The notes below the pieces were generated by a model. That model saw only the letters and a list, made by a program, of their open reading frames with translations, was not told the origin of the DNA and searched no databases. DNA of 64,000 nt. Origin: Asparagopsis taxiformis. Taxonomy: Eukaryota > Rhodophyta > Florideophyceae > Bonnemaisoniales > Bonnemaisoniaceae. Location: the NCBI GenBank assembly GCA_030407315.1, contig JALQPE010000386.1, forward strand, positions 1 through 64,000, given 5' to 3'. Positions 43,220-52,800 of the stretch are shown in pieces. The position numbers were made by a program, and so were the translations under genes. Position 1 is the first letter of the stretch; each line of letters begins with the position of its first letter.

Positions 43220-43572
43220 ATCACATCATCGTTTCTTCTATCTTTTGGGCTTCTTGAACACAATTAAACGCAGAAAAGCTCCACAAAAATTTAAGTTGAA
43301 CCGCCAGAACGAAAGGCTGTTTTTTCGTATTTTGGCCAATTTTCTCGGCCCCGTATGAGTCCAAGCGTGACCTCATACGAGGAAATTTACTTTTCCGATT
43401 GACACCAGGATATGCGAATGGTCGTTTTTCCTGCGTAAACTTTCCACTGTTACCGAACAACTTCGCAGAACTCCTTTCCATCTCTTCACCCACCTCTGCG
43501 CGCTGCGCGGCTCCTCCTGCCGCTGTCCTACTCACAAGATGTTCATCGTCTAACACATTCCTTCCTCCTACC
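43220..43572. other. Spacer between piggyBac copies, with a diverged third terminus
   Basis: At 43370-43409, GACCTCATACGAGGAAATTT then TTTTCCGATTGACACCAGG resembles the piggyBac end (CCTCATATGAGG, then GTCCGATAGACACTAG). This suggests an older related end buried here. The rest (43220-43360 and 43410-43572) is unassigned. Confidence 0.5.
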
Positions 43573-43754
43573 CCCTAGTGTCTATCGGACATTAAAATTT
43601 CCTCATATGAGGTCAACCCTGGCCTCATATGAGGCAGAAAAAAAATCTACTAGAAATTATTAGAATTTAGCATTCCCTCTTTATATCGCTTTTATAAAAC
43701 TTCTAACGCAAGCATTGCATTGTATAAAGCATTGCTTGCCTTTCGGACACATGT

Positions 43755-43825
43755 CCTCATATGGCTGAGTGGTTGGCACCTCTCGGGAAAGCCAGAGGGC
43801 GGAGGTTCGACTCCTCGCTGAGTTG
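43755..43825 (+). ncRNA. tRNA-like sequence with A and B boxes
   Basis: TGGCTGAGTGG (43762-43772) matches the polymerase III A box and GGTTCGACTCC (43804-43814) the B box exactly, at normal tRNA spacing. The T stem pairs in four of five positions and an anticodon-like stem CCTCT/AGAGG encloses a 10-base loop. The acceptor ends pair only over CTCA/TGAG and there is no proper anticodon loop, so it is more likely a tRNA pseudogene or SINE head, class II (Ser/Leu)-like, than a working tRNA. It lies inside the piggyBac element, downstream of the transposase. Confidence 0.35.
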
Positions 43826-44089
43826 CTTGGGCAGCTCGAAAATTCTCTTCGGAGAACTCGCCGATTCTTAGTTGCAACTTCTGCTTTAGGATGCTTACGC
43901 GCCCACTTGAACATGAGACAGTATAAGGTGACATTTCATAAAGGGGAATTCCGCCATAAGCAGAAGTTTACTGAGCAAGTCGAGAACGCCAGTCAGAATC
44001 GGAGGGGGCTAAAGGAGTATCTCATTTTTCTATTTTGGATATCAATGCGTGACTAAAGGGCGTTTAAAGCACCCATAGAGAGAGCATAC

Positions 44090-46279
44090 TTAGTAAAAAG
44101 GACCTTCGTAGGAAAGATCGTGACACATCTCGACATGCTTTTTAAAGCAATCACGACCTGTCTGATGGTGACAGATAAAGACGTCCTTTCGGTATAGTCG
44201 TTTGCAAGTGGAGCATACGAACTTCGACTTCTTCGTTCCCTTGCAAATATCGCAACGACCTTGATAGATAGCATTGCTATCCCTACCATTGGAAGTCCTG
44301 CGAGTGCGAGTAGTCGGCGTCAAATGAGTTCCAATGCCACTACCGCTCTCCATCTCTTCTACATCAGGTGCATCTGATTGTCGCTGACGTAATCCAATTG
44401 CATCCATGGAGTTGTCAATCAGTCCTTCAGCCAATTGGGTATAGAACTGATGAGGTGTCATCCTGCCCCTGTTGTGCATGGCTCCACAGTACAGCTTCCA
44501 GGCATCCACGACGCATATGGCCAAAAGTGACGTGTTGACACGTGCCGACCATTCTTTGACCTCAAATTTCTTCTCCAGCATAAGGTCATCTTGGCGACAT
44601 CGGTTGTGACGGTCAACCTGCGAACACGTCGCATAATATGTTTCACATACTTGCGGGATCTGAATGTCAATTTCCTCCTTCCATGTCCTTCCATTCCTGC
44701 TTCGATAACGCTCTCGGAATATTGGCGTCCCAGGCTGAGTAGTACCGGCTGTACTAATAAAGTACCTTCTGTCACGGTCGATCCACATCACTGCCATCAG
44801 ATCCGGACCATCTCTATCTTTAGCAACCATAGACACGTGTTCACCCTTTCCAGTGACTTCCAAGTGGGACAAATGCTGGAGCGGGTATCCCTTTGTAGCA
44901 TTCTTGACGACACCAGTGAAACGTAGCCCATGCTTGAAGAGTATTTCTGCCGTTTCAACAGAGGAAAAGTATGAATCGGCACACACGAGGCGATGAGTAT
45001 AAAACCATGGTTCGACGAGCCTTAATGTGACGGCAGCACCATGCGTCGTTTCGGACTCGAATGCTTTTCCACGTGTCTCCTCAGCTGACATCACAACATC
45101 CATCCTGAGAATGATGCCACTATTGCCACATGATGCAGTTTTCAGCTCACATCCATTCTCAGGCTTACGGTCCATCGCGACGTAATGTGGGAGTCCGATG
45201 TCGATCCAGTCACCTCCCAGACCATACCACCTTGACATACTCTCATCCACACATATAGAATCTGAAGGGAATACCTGAGAGCTTCTGTGGTCATTGATGG
45301 CGGTGATAAACTCAGATATGACACCCCACCTGTCAGTTTCGTCACGAACCTTGGAGTATGTCACGTATTGCCTCAGCTCTTCAAACCGTTTGCGTGACAT
45401 GATGTGCCCGAGCATTGGTGTGGGGATGTATTTAGTCCCGGATTGACTACTCCAGAGAGAGCGCCTACCACTGAACTCAAATCGTGACATGAGTACAATG
45501 ACTCCAAAATACTTCAAAATCTCTCCCAGCGAGGTCGATTTGAGATTCCGCTTTTCCAGTTCGTAATTGGAGTATGACACGATAGTACTTAAAAATCCCA
45601 TCGGAAACATCCACTGGAAATAGTCATATGGTGTCATATCTGATGGACCGTGCCCCTCAGATATTATCTCATCCAATGGCCCAATCACCCTCCACGACCG
45701 ATTCGGGCGCCAACCATTCATTTGCATAGATACATCAGATACAATCCATTCCACGTCATTGCATATGACAACCGGCTCATCGGTTGACCCAGTGTCACAT
45801 GGCTGAGTATTAACACTCGTACTCAAGTCACGCTCTTGCGGCGTGACTGCATCTGATTTTTCGGCCTCATTCCCGTCACTCCCGGTGTCTTGAGCTTGAT
45901 CTCCTCCTTCGGTCACATGGTCTTCTTCATCACCTGCAGGTGCCTTCACACTGCAGAGACGCAGGGATGTCACCTTGTTACCATCGGCCAGCTCCCACTC
46001 AGCCTCGATAGATGTCATCATTCGCTTGTTGCCTCTCTCCTTAATGACTCGAATGACAGTTCCGGATATCATCTTTGTCTTCCATCCGGCGCCATACATC
46101 CTGCGACATTTGGAGATAGATGTCAGTTGTCTGGCAGGGGCGAGAACCCTGTTTCCGACAACTTGGCGACAATCAACTGGTTTCACCATTTTTTGTGATT
46201 TCAGGATCGAGATTGAGTTGACGTAGTTTTCTGATGGAAGGATTAAAATTTCAGCATTCACTCTGCCCTGCCATATCAT
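44090..46279 (-). CDS. piggyBac-type transposase (DDE_Tnp_1_7)
   Basis: 729 residues, uninterrupted, from ATG 46279. The N-terminal 200 residues are an acidic variable region. The core includes HGPSDMTPYDYFQWMFP and SLGEILKYFGVIVLMSRFEF typical of piggyBac transposases. Candidate catalytic aspartates are D345 (CVDESMSRW), D435 (VCADSYFSS) and D556 (CSQVDRHNR), the order and context expected for the DDD triad. The C-terminus has a cysteine-rich domain (CDICKGTKKSKFVC, then CHHQTGRDCF), like the zinc-binding tail that contacts the element ends. It cuts and pastes the DNA between its inverted repeats in the nucleus. Full length and intact motifs suggest it may be active or recently active. Confidence 0.95.
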   Translation of the reverse strand: MIWQGRVNAEILILPSENYVNSISILKSQKMVKPVDCRQVVGNRVLAPARQLTSISKCRRMYGAGWKTKMISGTVIRVIKERGNKRMMTSIEAEWELADGNKVTSLRLCSVKAPAGDEEDHVTEGGDQAQDTGSDGNEAEKSDAVTPQERDLSTSVNTQPCDTGSTDEPVVICNDVEWIVSDVSMQMNGWRPNRSWRVIGPLDEIISEGHGPSDMTPYDYFQWMFPMGFLSTIVSYSNYELEKRNLKSTSLGEILKYFGVIVLMSRFEFSGRRSLWSSQSGTKYIPTPMLGHIMSRKRFEELRQYVTYSKVRDETDRWGVISEFITAINDHRSSQVFPSDSICVDESMSRWYGLGGDWIDIGLPHYVAMDRKPENGCELKTASCGNSGIILRMDVVMSAEETRGKAFESETTHGAAVTLRLVEPWFYTHRLVCADSYFSSVETAEILFKHGLRFTGVVKNATKGYPLQHLSHLEVTGKGEHVSMVAKDRDGPDLMAVMWIDRDRRYFISTAGTTQPGTPIFRERYRSRNGRTWKEEIDIQIPQVCETYYATCSQVDRHNRCRQDDLMLEKKFEVKEWSARVNTSLLAICVVDAWKLYCGAMHNRGRMTPHQFYTQLAEGLIDNSMDAIGLRQRQSDAPDVEEMESGSGIGTHLTPTTRTRRTSNGRDSNAIYQGRCDICKGTKKSKFVCSTCKRLYRKDVFICHHQTGRDCFKKHVEMCHDLSYEGPFY

Positions 46280-46487
46280 TAATCTCGCCGGCGAGTCTTC
46301 TAGTGGTAAAATTGGAGCTATTCGTTTATTTTTTCAATTTAAACTACAGTGGTAAAAAGTGGCCTCATATGAGGTCATTTGACCTCATATGAGGCCACTT
46401 GTCCGATAGACACTAGGGCAGCAACTTATTAATTATCGCTATTTGGATTATATAAATTTACATGACCTAGAATGATGACTTTATCAA

Positions 46488-47998
46488 TTATTGTCGACAA
46501 GGAGGAAGTATGTCATTGTCTGGTAGCAGACAGCTAAGTCGATTCACATACTCGTTGGCAATCCTGCTCCCAAGCTCTCGCCCGCGTTCAACTGCTGGAC
46601 GAAGGTTTGTACCGCTCCATATTCGACTCTCACTGCATGCACTAGCAATGTCCCTCTGTAAATCACGGATTTCTATCGTGAAGTTGGACGAAGGCAACTG
46701 ACTTGGAGCTATGTCTGAACTTCCCTGCTCTATAACGACATCGATATTCAACTCGCTTAGCCCCAAAACAATTTCGGCAGCGTCAGCATAATACTGGCAC
46801 TGCGCTGCATGCAAACTAGGATATTCCTGTCTTGGTGGTGTACGTAAGAATGAAGCAAAGTCTTGACCTTGTGCAGCCACATTAGCACCGTTCTCGATAT
46901 CTACTTCATTGTACAGTTGTTGAATTAGTGTCGTCGGCCTGACAGCGTCATGTCTTCTCTTCTCTCTCCAGGTCAACAATGTGGTTTCGTACATCCCCCC
47001 ATTCAACAAAATCAATATTATGAATGAATCACGAAAACTGACATTGGCTGCTGCCGCCAAACGAGGCACATTTAAAGTTAGGCTCGATACAGGGTCATCG
47101 AAGTACTCAGAGAGGATTTTTTGTTCTTCTGTCAAGCCTGCAAGAGCCGAAAGTGCCTCTTCGGTATCCTGACAAATTCGTTGTACTTGCATTGACTGCA
47201 GATTCACTTGATCTGGTGCACATGTCGCATCGCGCAGGATCTCATCTGGGTAAGGACTTGTACTCGTTGAGAGGCAGCAAACTCGTCAGACAAGACGGTG
47301 GTATTAACAAACGCTGCCTGTGGAGTTATTGCAAGTTGCACATTGTAAGCTCCTATAGATTGCGGCCGTGGACTTTCAATAAGTGGTGTCCAGCGCCTTA
47401 AGTCCTTGATAGTTTTCGGTGTGTTAATTGGCTCATAACCAGTTATATCCTCAAAAGGTATGAGGTTTATCGTTGATCCGTCATCAGTTCCATCTTCATT
47501 AAAGCCATTGTTTGCTTGACCAGACTGAAATTCTTCGGCAAGAGCGAAGCCCACTAACAGATCTTCTCGAGCAGGGTGGTCTTCAGGTACGTCTTCAGCT
47601 CGGAGTGGTAAATCCAAGAATAATTGTTGGGCAGCGACATCCTGCACAGCGCGAGCATCTTCTTCCCCGAATATCCCGAGCGTTACAGAAACAGCGATTG
47701 AAGAGACTGCATAACCAATTGATTGCTCCGGTAGTGAAGCTCGACGGAACGAGGGCTCCGAACCATTGATGAGCAGGCCATTCTCGGAGTGCACAACAAG
47801 GTTATTGTACCAAATCGCGTCATAGAAAAAGAAAGCACGATATTGCAAGGGCTGTTCAAGTCTACGAATAAATATTGAAAGAAGTGGGGCATAGTCAGCA
47901 GCAGAAATCGGGCGACCTAGTTCCTGTGTTGATACTGGGGCAACGAGGAGAAAAATGAGGGAAAAAAGCGTCAAGGTTGAAAGGAATTTGGTCTTCAT
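46488..47998 (-). pseudogene. Vanadium-haloperoxidase-like (PAP2 superfamily) secreted protein, frameshifted
   Basis: The first frame (47998-47204) opens with a signal peptide (MKTKFLSTLTLFSLIFLLVA) and has the family signature GYEPINTPKTIKDLRRWTPL. Near 47257-47260 the sensible reading changes frame: after ASQRVQ it should continue SPYPDEILRD, which one extra base would restore. The second frame (to 46488) has LTEEQKILSEYFDDP and the three PAP2/haloperoxidase motifs: KRRHDAVRP (KX6RP, kept), YPSLH where PSGH is usual, and SRIWSGTNLRPA where SRX5HX3D is usual. The vanadate-ligating His and the Asp are thus Asn and Ala. Length, about 500 residues, is normal. Haloperoxidases oxidise halides with peroxide; this copy has probably lost that activity. 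The frameshift could also be a sequencing error. Confidence 0.8.
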
Positions 47999-48462
47999 GA
48001 TTGACCGAGAATAATAGGTGAAATGACGTAAGGGGTGACATTAAGCTGAGTTCAGGCTATCTGTGGACATTTGAATGATTCAAGACGAGACTAGCTGATT
48101 AGTTTTTAGTAGCAGCTCTGCACAAGTTTGTTTGCAAACTTTCTTGACAGGTACAAAGCATGTAGTAGAATAGGTTTTGCCATTGTGTCCCAATTTGTAA
48201 AACATCCGAAGACAAGATTGCTAGAAAGTTGTACCAAAGTCTTTTCAGTGTGCGAAGCATCTGCACAAATTTTGTTGTTGTTGCGCTGAGATAAATTTAG
48301 AAAATAATGAGCCACCAGAGAAAGTTCAATTCGCGGTTGTGTAGCTGTAGTTTGAACTGTTGCTGAACCTCTAATTTTTATTCCTCTGCCCAACTTGTTC
48401 ATATATAAGACCTACAGATCGATCACAGTATTGGTCATCGATAATTGAGTCAACCGAGCATC
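47999..48462. promoter_or_regulatory. Divergent intergenic region
   Basis: Lies between the start of the minus-strand haloperoxidase-like gene and the plus-strand plastid protein, so it should hold both promoters. A TATA-like CATATATAAG is at about 48400-48409, some 55 bp before the plus-strand ATG at 48463. A 98-codon minus frame (48106-48402) shows no domain and is not called. Confidence 0.4.
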
Positions 48463-49047
48463 ATGACGCGTACAACAGCATTTGTGACGCCGACAACTTT
48501 CTTTCCTCTACATGGCTTTGCGGGGCAAAGACAGCAAAGCTGCAATGTAAGGCCGTCGACGTCAATTATGCGCAACAATCGGTCAATTCGAATGACCATG
48601 GCAGATTCAAAAGTATCGTCAGAGGCGACTGTCAATGAAGAAACAGCATGGCCACCAGCTGATATGACAGATGAATGGGCTGAAGCCGTCGTTCGCTTGT
48701 GCAATTCAGTAGATGGAGCCAGTCTACAAAGTGCGGACGCTGCCCTTGGTGAAGCAGACGGGGATGAAATGCTTGCTCTTCAATACCTGACACAGGACAA
48801 TGCTAGCGATATTCAAAAGCAAAGAGAGCGTGCGGTTGAGAAAGCGCGCGCAGCCGGAGATGTGAACCGAGTTTCAGCATTGAAGGAGGCAGAACTGCGC
48901 CGTGCAGCCACGGGAAGTGCCAGGGATTTCTTCAAGGGTTTCGTCGAAGTCGAAGGCCAATATGTAGATGCAGGCTACGTAGACGAGAACGCAGACGCGA
49001 TGGGTAATTTTGTCAAGAGCGTGAAGGACTTGTTCGGAAAGAAATGA
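48463..49047 (+). CDS. Predicted plastid-targeted protein of unknown function
   Basis: I chose the ATG at 48463 over 48445, because it gives MTRTTAFVTPTTFFPLHGFA, a hydroxylated, Arg-containing leader with an early Phe typical of algal plastid transit peptides; cleavage is plausible before MADSKVSSEA (about residue 46). The mature part is about 150 residues, acidic: a short UBA-like helical motif (DAALGEADGDEMLALQYLTQ), a charged coiled helix (DIQKQRERAVEKARAAGD), and a C-terminus with YVDAGYVDENADAMGNFVKS. I do not recognise the family. The UBA/TS-N resemblance is weak. Intronless. Confidence 0.7.
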   Translation: MTRTTAFVTPTTFFPLHGFAGQRQQSCNVRPSTSIMRNNRSIRMTMADSKVSSEATVNEETAWPPADMTDEWAEAVVRLCNSVDGASLQSADAALGEADGDEMLALQYLTQDNASDIQKQRERAVEKARAAGDVNRVSALKEAELRRAATGSARDFFKGFVEVEGQYVDAGYVDENADAMGNFVKSVKDLFGKK

Positions 49048-49164
49048 GTTTCCATGTTTAGAAAAGATAATTTATAATTTTGTGTTGCCACCAGGCCAAG
49101 TTGGTTGATAAACTTTGACATGCGTGTATGTTCTCATCGTTGGCGTTAGCCGAAGCAGTTAACG

Positions 49165-49584
49165 ATGGGGGCTGCTTTGTCCAATCTTGGGTGGTATGTA
49201 CGTCTTATTCGCATCTACACAGTTCGTCAACTGGATTGCTGACAACATTCATCTTCATCTGCGCCACCTTACAGTTACGCCATGGGGTACTTGCACGCGT
49301 CCTATACGTGCTACAAGGCATTGAAATCCAATACCAGTAACGCGGACCTCGTCGATAAGCTAATAGCATGGATGGTTACTGCGTCCTTCCTCTTCGTCAC
49401 ACAAAATGTTTTGGACCCACTTCTAGGGTTTTGGTTCCCCATGTACTACTTATTCAAGTTTATATTTGTTGCATGGCTTGTAGCTCCACGTTCGAAGGGC
49501 GCAGTTTTCGTCTTCGTTCGATACGTCGAACCTGCAATGAATGACCTGGAACGATCGCTCCGAGCGGCGCGTGATGGCGCATAG
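49165..49584 (+). CDS. HVA22/REEP (TB2/DP1) family ER membrane protein, one intron
   Basis: The conserved domain runs from YLHASYTCYKAL through WMVTASFLFVTQNVLDPLLG and WFPMYYLFKFIFVAWLVAP to RYVEPAMNDLE, with two hydrophobic hairpins that shape ER tubules. The best model has exon 1 at 49165-49193 (MGAALSNLG), an 81-base intron 49194-49274 with GTATGT at the donor and TTACAG at the acceptor, and exon 2 from 49275. Joining keeps frame and gives SNLGCYAMGYLHASY, which matches the usual N-terminal extension of the family. Total 112 residues, at the short end for HVA22. A start at 49282 without the intron is the alternative. An AATAAA lies at about 49630. Confidence 0.85.
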
Positions 49585-49815
49585 TCGACGCTTTCTTCGC
49601 TTCGCTTCGATACAGTTTTTGAAAATTGAAAAATAAACCGGTATTTTTATCCCGTCCGCTTCGTGTAACAGCACATGTGATCACGTCACCGTCGGGATAG
49701 CAAGCTTTCTCCTCATAATCGCTATCATCAACAACCTGCTGCGGACTTATATCACCAGTGCTACTCGTTTGTTCGCCTGTCATCATCCGCCGCGGAGAGC
49801 TGTAACACAGCAGCG

Positions 49816-52800
49816 ATGTCTATCTTCGGAGAATTGCCCGATCGTGTCAGTTTTCCTGATTCAGAGGAGCAGGTTCTGCAACACTGGCAAAACATCGACG
49901 CCTTTCATACAGCCAACAAGCTTAGTGAGGGTCGACCCATCTACTCTTTCTATGATGGGCCTCCCTTTGCAACTGGAATGCCTCACTACGGTCATCTATT
50001 AGCAGGCACAATCAAAGACACGGTCACGCGCTTCGCATACCAGACTGGCCATCATGTACCGCGTAGATTTGGTTGGGACTGCCATGGTCTTCCTATCGAA
50101 TTTGAGATTGAAAAGCAGCTGGGCATCAAGTCGCGTGAAGATGTAATGAAACTGGGTATTGCAAATTACAACGCTGAATGCCGAAAAATTGTTATGCGCT
50201 TCGCGAAGGAATGGGAAAATGTGGTGACAAGGATAGGTCGATGGATCGATTTTGAGAACGACTACAAGACCCTGGATACGTCGTTTATGGAAAGTATTTG
50301 GTGGGTTTTCAAGACCTTGTACGAAAAGGGTTTGGTTTACCGCGGTTTCCGGGTCATGCCTTATTCAACCGGATGTACAACACCACTCTCTAACTTTGAA
50401 TCTGGCCTCAACTACAAAGATGTCAATGATCCCGCTGTCACAGTATCATTTCCCATCATTGACTCGGACATTCCGGCTTCCATGCTAGCATGGACAACAA
50501 CCCCTTGGACACTGCCTTCAAATCTCGCCCTCTGCGTTCATCCGCAACTTACGTATGTCTATGTCCAGGATGAAAAGTCTGATAATGTTTATGTTTTGGC
50601 AGAATCTCGGCTTGTTCAACTCTATAAGAACCCAAAGAAGAATAAGGGCTTCCAGATCTTGAGGAAGGTAAAAGGCACAGAATTGGCAGGACTCAAGTAT
50701 GAACCCCTCTTCAACTACTTCGCTAAGGACTTTAAAGAACGAGCATTTAGAGTCTTAGTCGATGATTACGTCACTGACTCGGATGGAACCGGAATCGTTC
50801 ATCAAGCCCCTGCCTTTGGTGAAGATGATTACAGAGTATGTACAACAAACAATATTGTCGATCTCGAGGAAGGACTTCCTTGTCCTGTAGATGCTGATGG
50901 CCGATTCGAACAACCTGTAGCGGATTTTGTTGGGATGGGTGTCAAAGAAGCTGATAAGCACATTATTCTTCACTTGAAGGAAATCGGCCGTCTAGTCAAG
51001 AATGATTCCTTGAACCATCGGTACCCCTTCTGTTGGCGTTCAGAAACTCCACTAATCCAACGTGCTGTGCCTTCTTGGTTTGTGCGAGTTACGGATATCA
51101 AGGACAGGCTACTAGCGAACAATGATCAAACGCGATGGGTTCCAGATTTTGTGCAGCACAACAGATTTGGGAGTTGGCTTGAAAATGCTCGAGATTGGAA
51201 CATTTCAAGAAACAGATATTGGGGTACTCCTTTGCCCATCTGGACAAGCGAAAAAACTGGAGAGCGACTTGTGGTCGGTTCAGTCAAAGAACTAGAGGAG
51301 CTTTCAGGGCAGACGGGGATCACAGACCTTCATCGTGACTCAATAGATGATATTGAGATTGTATCTCCTAAAACCGGAGAAGTGCTGCGGCGCATCCCAG
51401 AAGTGTTCGATTGTTGGTTTGAAAGTGGTTCAATGCCGTACTCTTCAGTTCATTATCCCTTCAATGAAAAAAATGTTTCACAGTTCCCCCAAACGTTCCC
51501 GGCAGATTTCATTGCGGAAGGCCTTGATCAGACACGAGGGTGGTTCTATACGTTGATGGTGTTGTCGACAGCACTTTTTGATAAACCAGCATTCAAGAAT
51601 TGTGTCGTTAATGGCCTTGTTCTCGCAGAAGATGGAAAGAAGATGTCTAAGAGACTGAAGAACTACCCAGATCCGTCTCACGTTTTGGATACATATGGTG
51701 CAGATGCTCTACGCCTCTACCTGATTAATTCGCCAGTTGTTCGTGCGGAGCCACTACGGTTCCGAGAGGATGGTGTTCGTGATGTCATCAAGGACGTAAT
51801 GCTGCCTTGGTTCAATGCTTTGCGCTTCCTAACCCAAAATGTTCGTTCTCTAAGCAATTCTTCTGGGATACCTGTTACCATCGAAGACGCAACAAAGTAT
51901 TCTGCACATAAGAATCAAATGGACCTGTGGATAGAATCGGCATTAGGTTCCTTAATCGTTCATGTTCATGAGGAAATGAATGCATATAGACTGTACACAG
52001 TCGTTCCAAAGCTATTGAGCTTTGTTAATTCTCTTACCGATTGGTATGTTCGCCTTAATAGGCCACGATTGAAAGGTGCCGGGTCTGAAGAAGAGCAGAG
52101 AGCTGCACTAGGTACCTTGGCTCAAGTGCTTTTGAGCTTGTCGCAGCTAATGGGACCTTTCGCGCCATTCTTTTCTGAGTACACATATCAAGTCCTGCGC
52201 CCTCTAGTACCTGAATCTCTTCGAGCTGATTCTGTACATTTCCTCATGCTACCAGCTATCGATTCTACCTGGATTGATAAGTCTTTTGAGATGGCTATCG
52301 AACAAATGAAAATGGTCATTGAACTCGGACGAGTTGGCCGAGAACACAAAGAACTGGCTCTGAAACAACCATTGAAAGAAGCTACCATCATCCACAGAGA
52401 TGAGAAAGTGATCAATGCCATTAAATCTTTGGAAGATTACGTAGCTTCAGAATTGAATGTTCGAGAAGTGAAATATTCGCTGGATGAAAGCGAATATGTT
52501 CTGTTGAAGGCAGATGCGGATGGTCGAGTGCTTGGCAAGAAACTTGGAAAGAGTTTCAAAGTGGTCCATAAAGCTGTGAGGGCTCTTTCTCCTGAAAGAG
52601 TACTTCAACTGGAAGATTGTGGTGAGATTGAGATCGAGGGACACGTTCTTACTACTGCAGATGTCAAGATTACAAGAGATTTACGGGATCAATACAAAAC
52701 GAGTGGTGATCTTCAGGTTGAGGCATCATCAACAGGACTACTTATTGCTCTGAACACTGTGAGAGATGATGACTTGATTGATGAGGGTCTGGCACGAGAG

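Larger units (their letters stand above)
43573..46418 (-). mobile_element. Full-length piggyBac-superfamily element (copy B)
   Basis: The ends are perfect 18-bp terminal inverted repeats: CCCTAGTGTCTATCGGAC at 43573-43590 and its complement at 46401-46418. Each end has subterminal CCTCATATGAGG palindromes, two on either side; at the right end they join into a nearly perfect 40-bp palindrome (46359-46400). Length is 2846 bp with a single transposase gene. The flanks (TACC on the left, CAGC on the right) are not the TTAA duplication usual for piggyBac, so the target site is either atypical or altered. Confidence 0.9.

Noticed and set aside
48106..48402. 98-codon minus-strand frame upstream of the plastid protein
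   Set aside because: Lies in the shared promoter region, with no domain or signal peptide.
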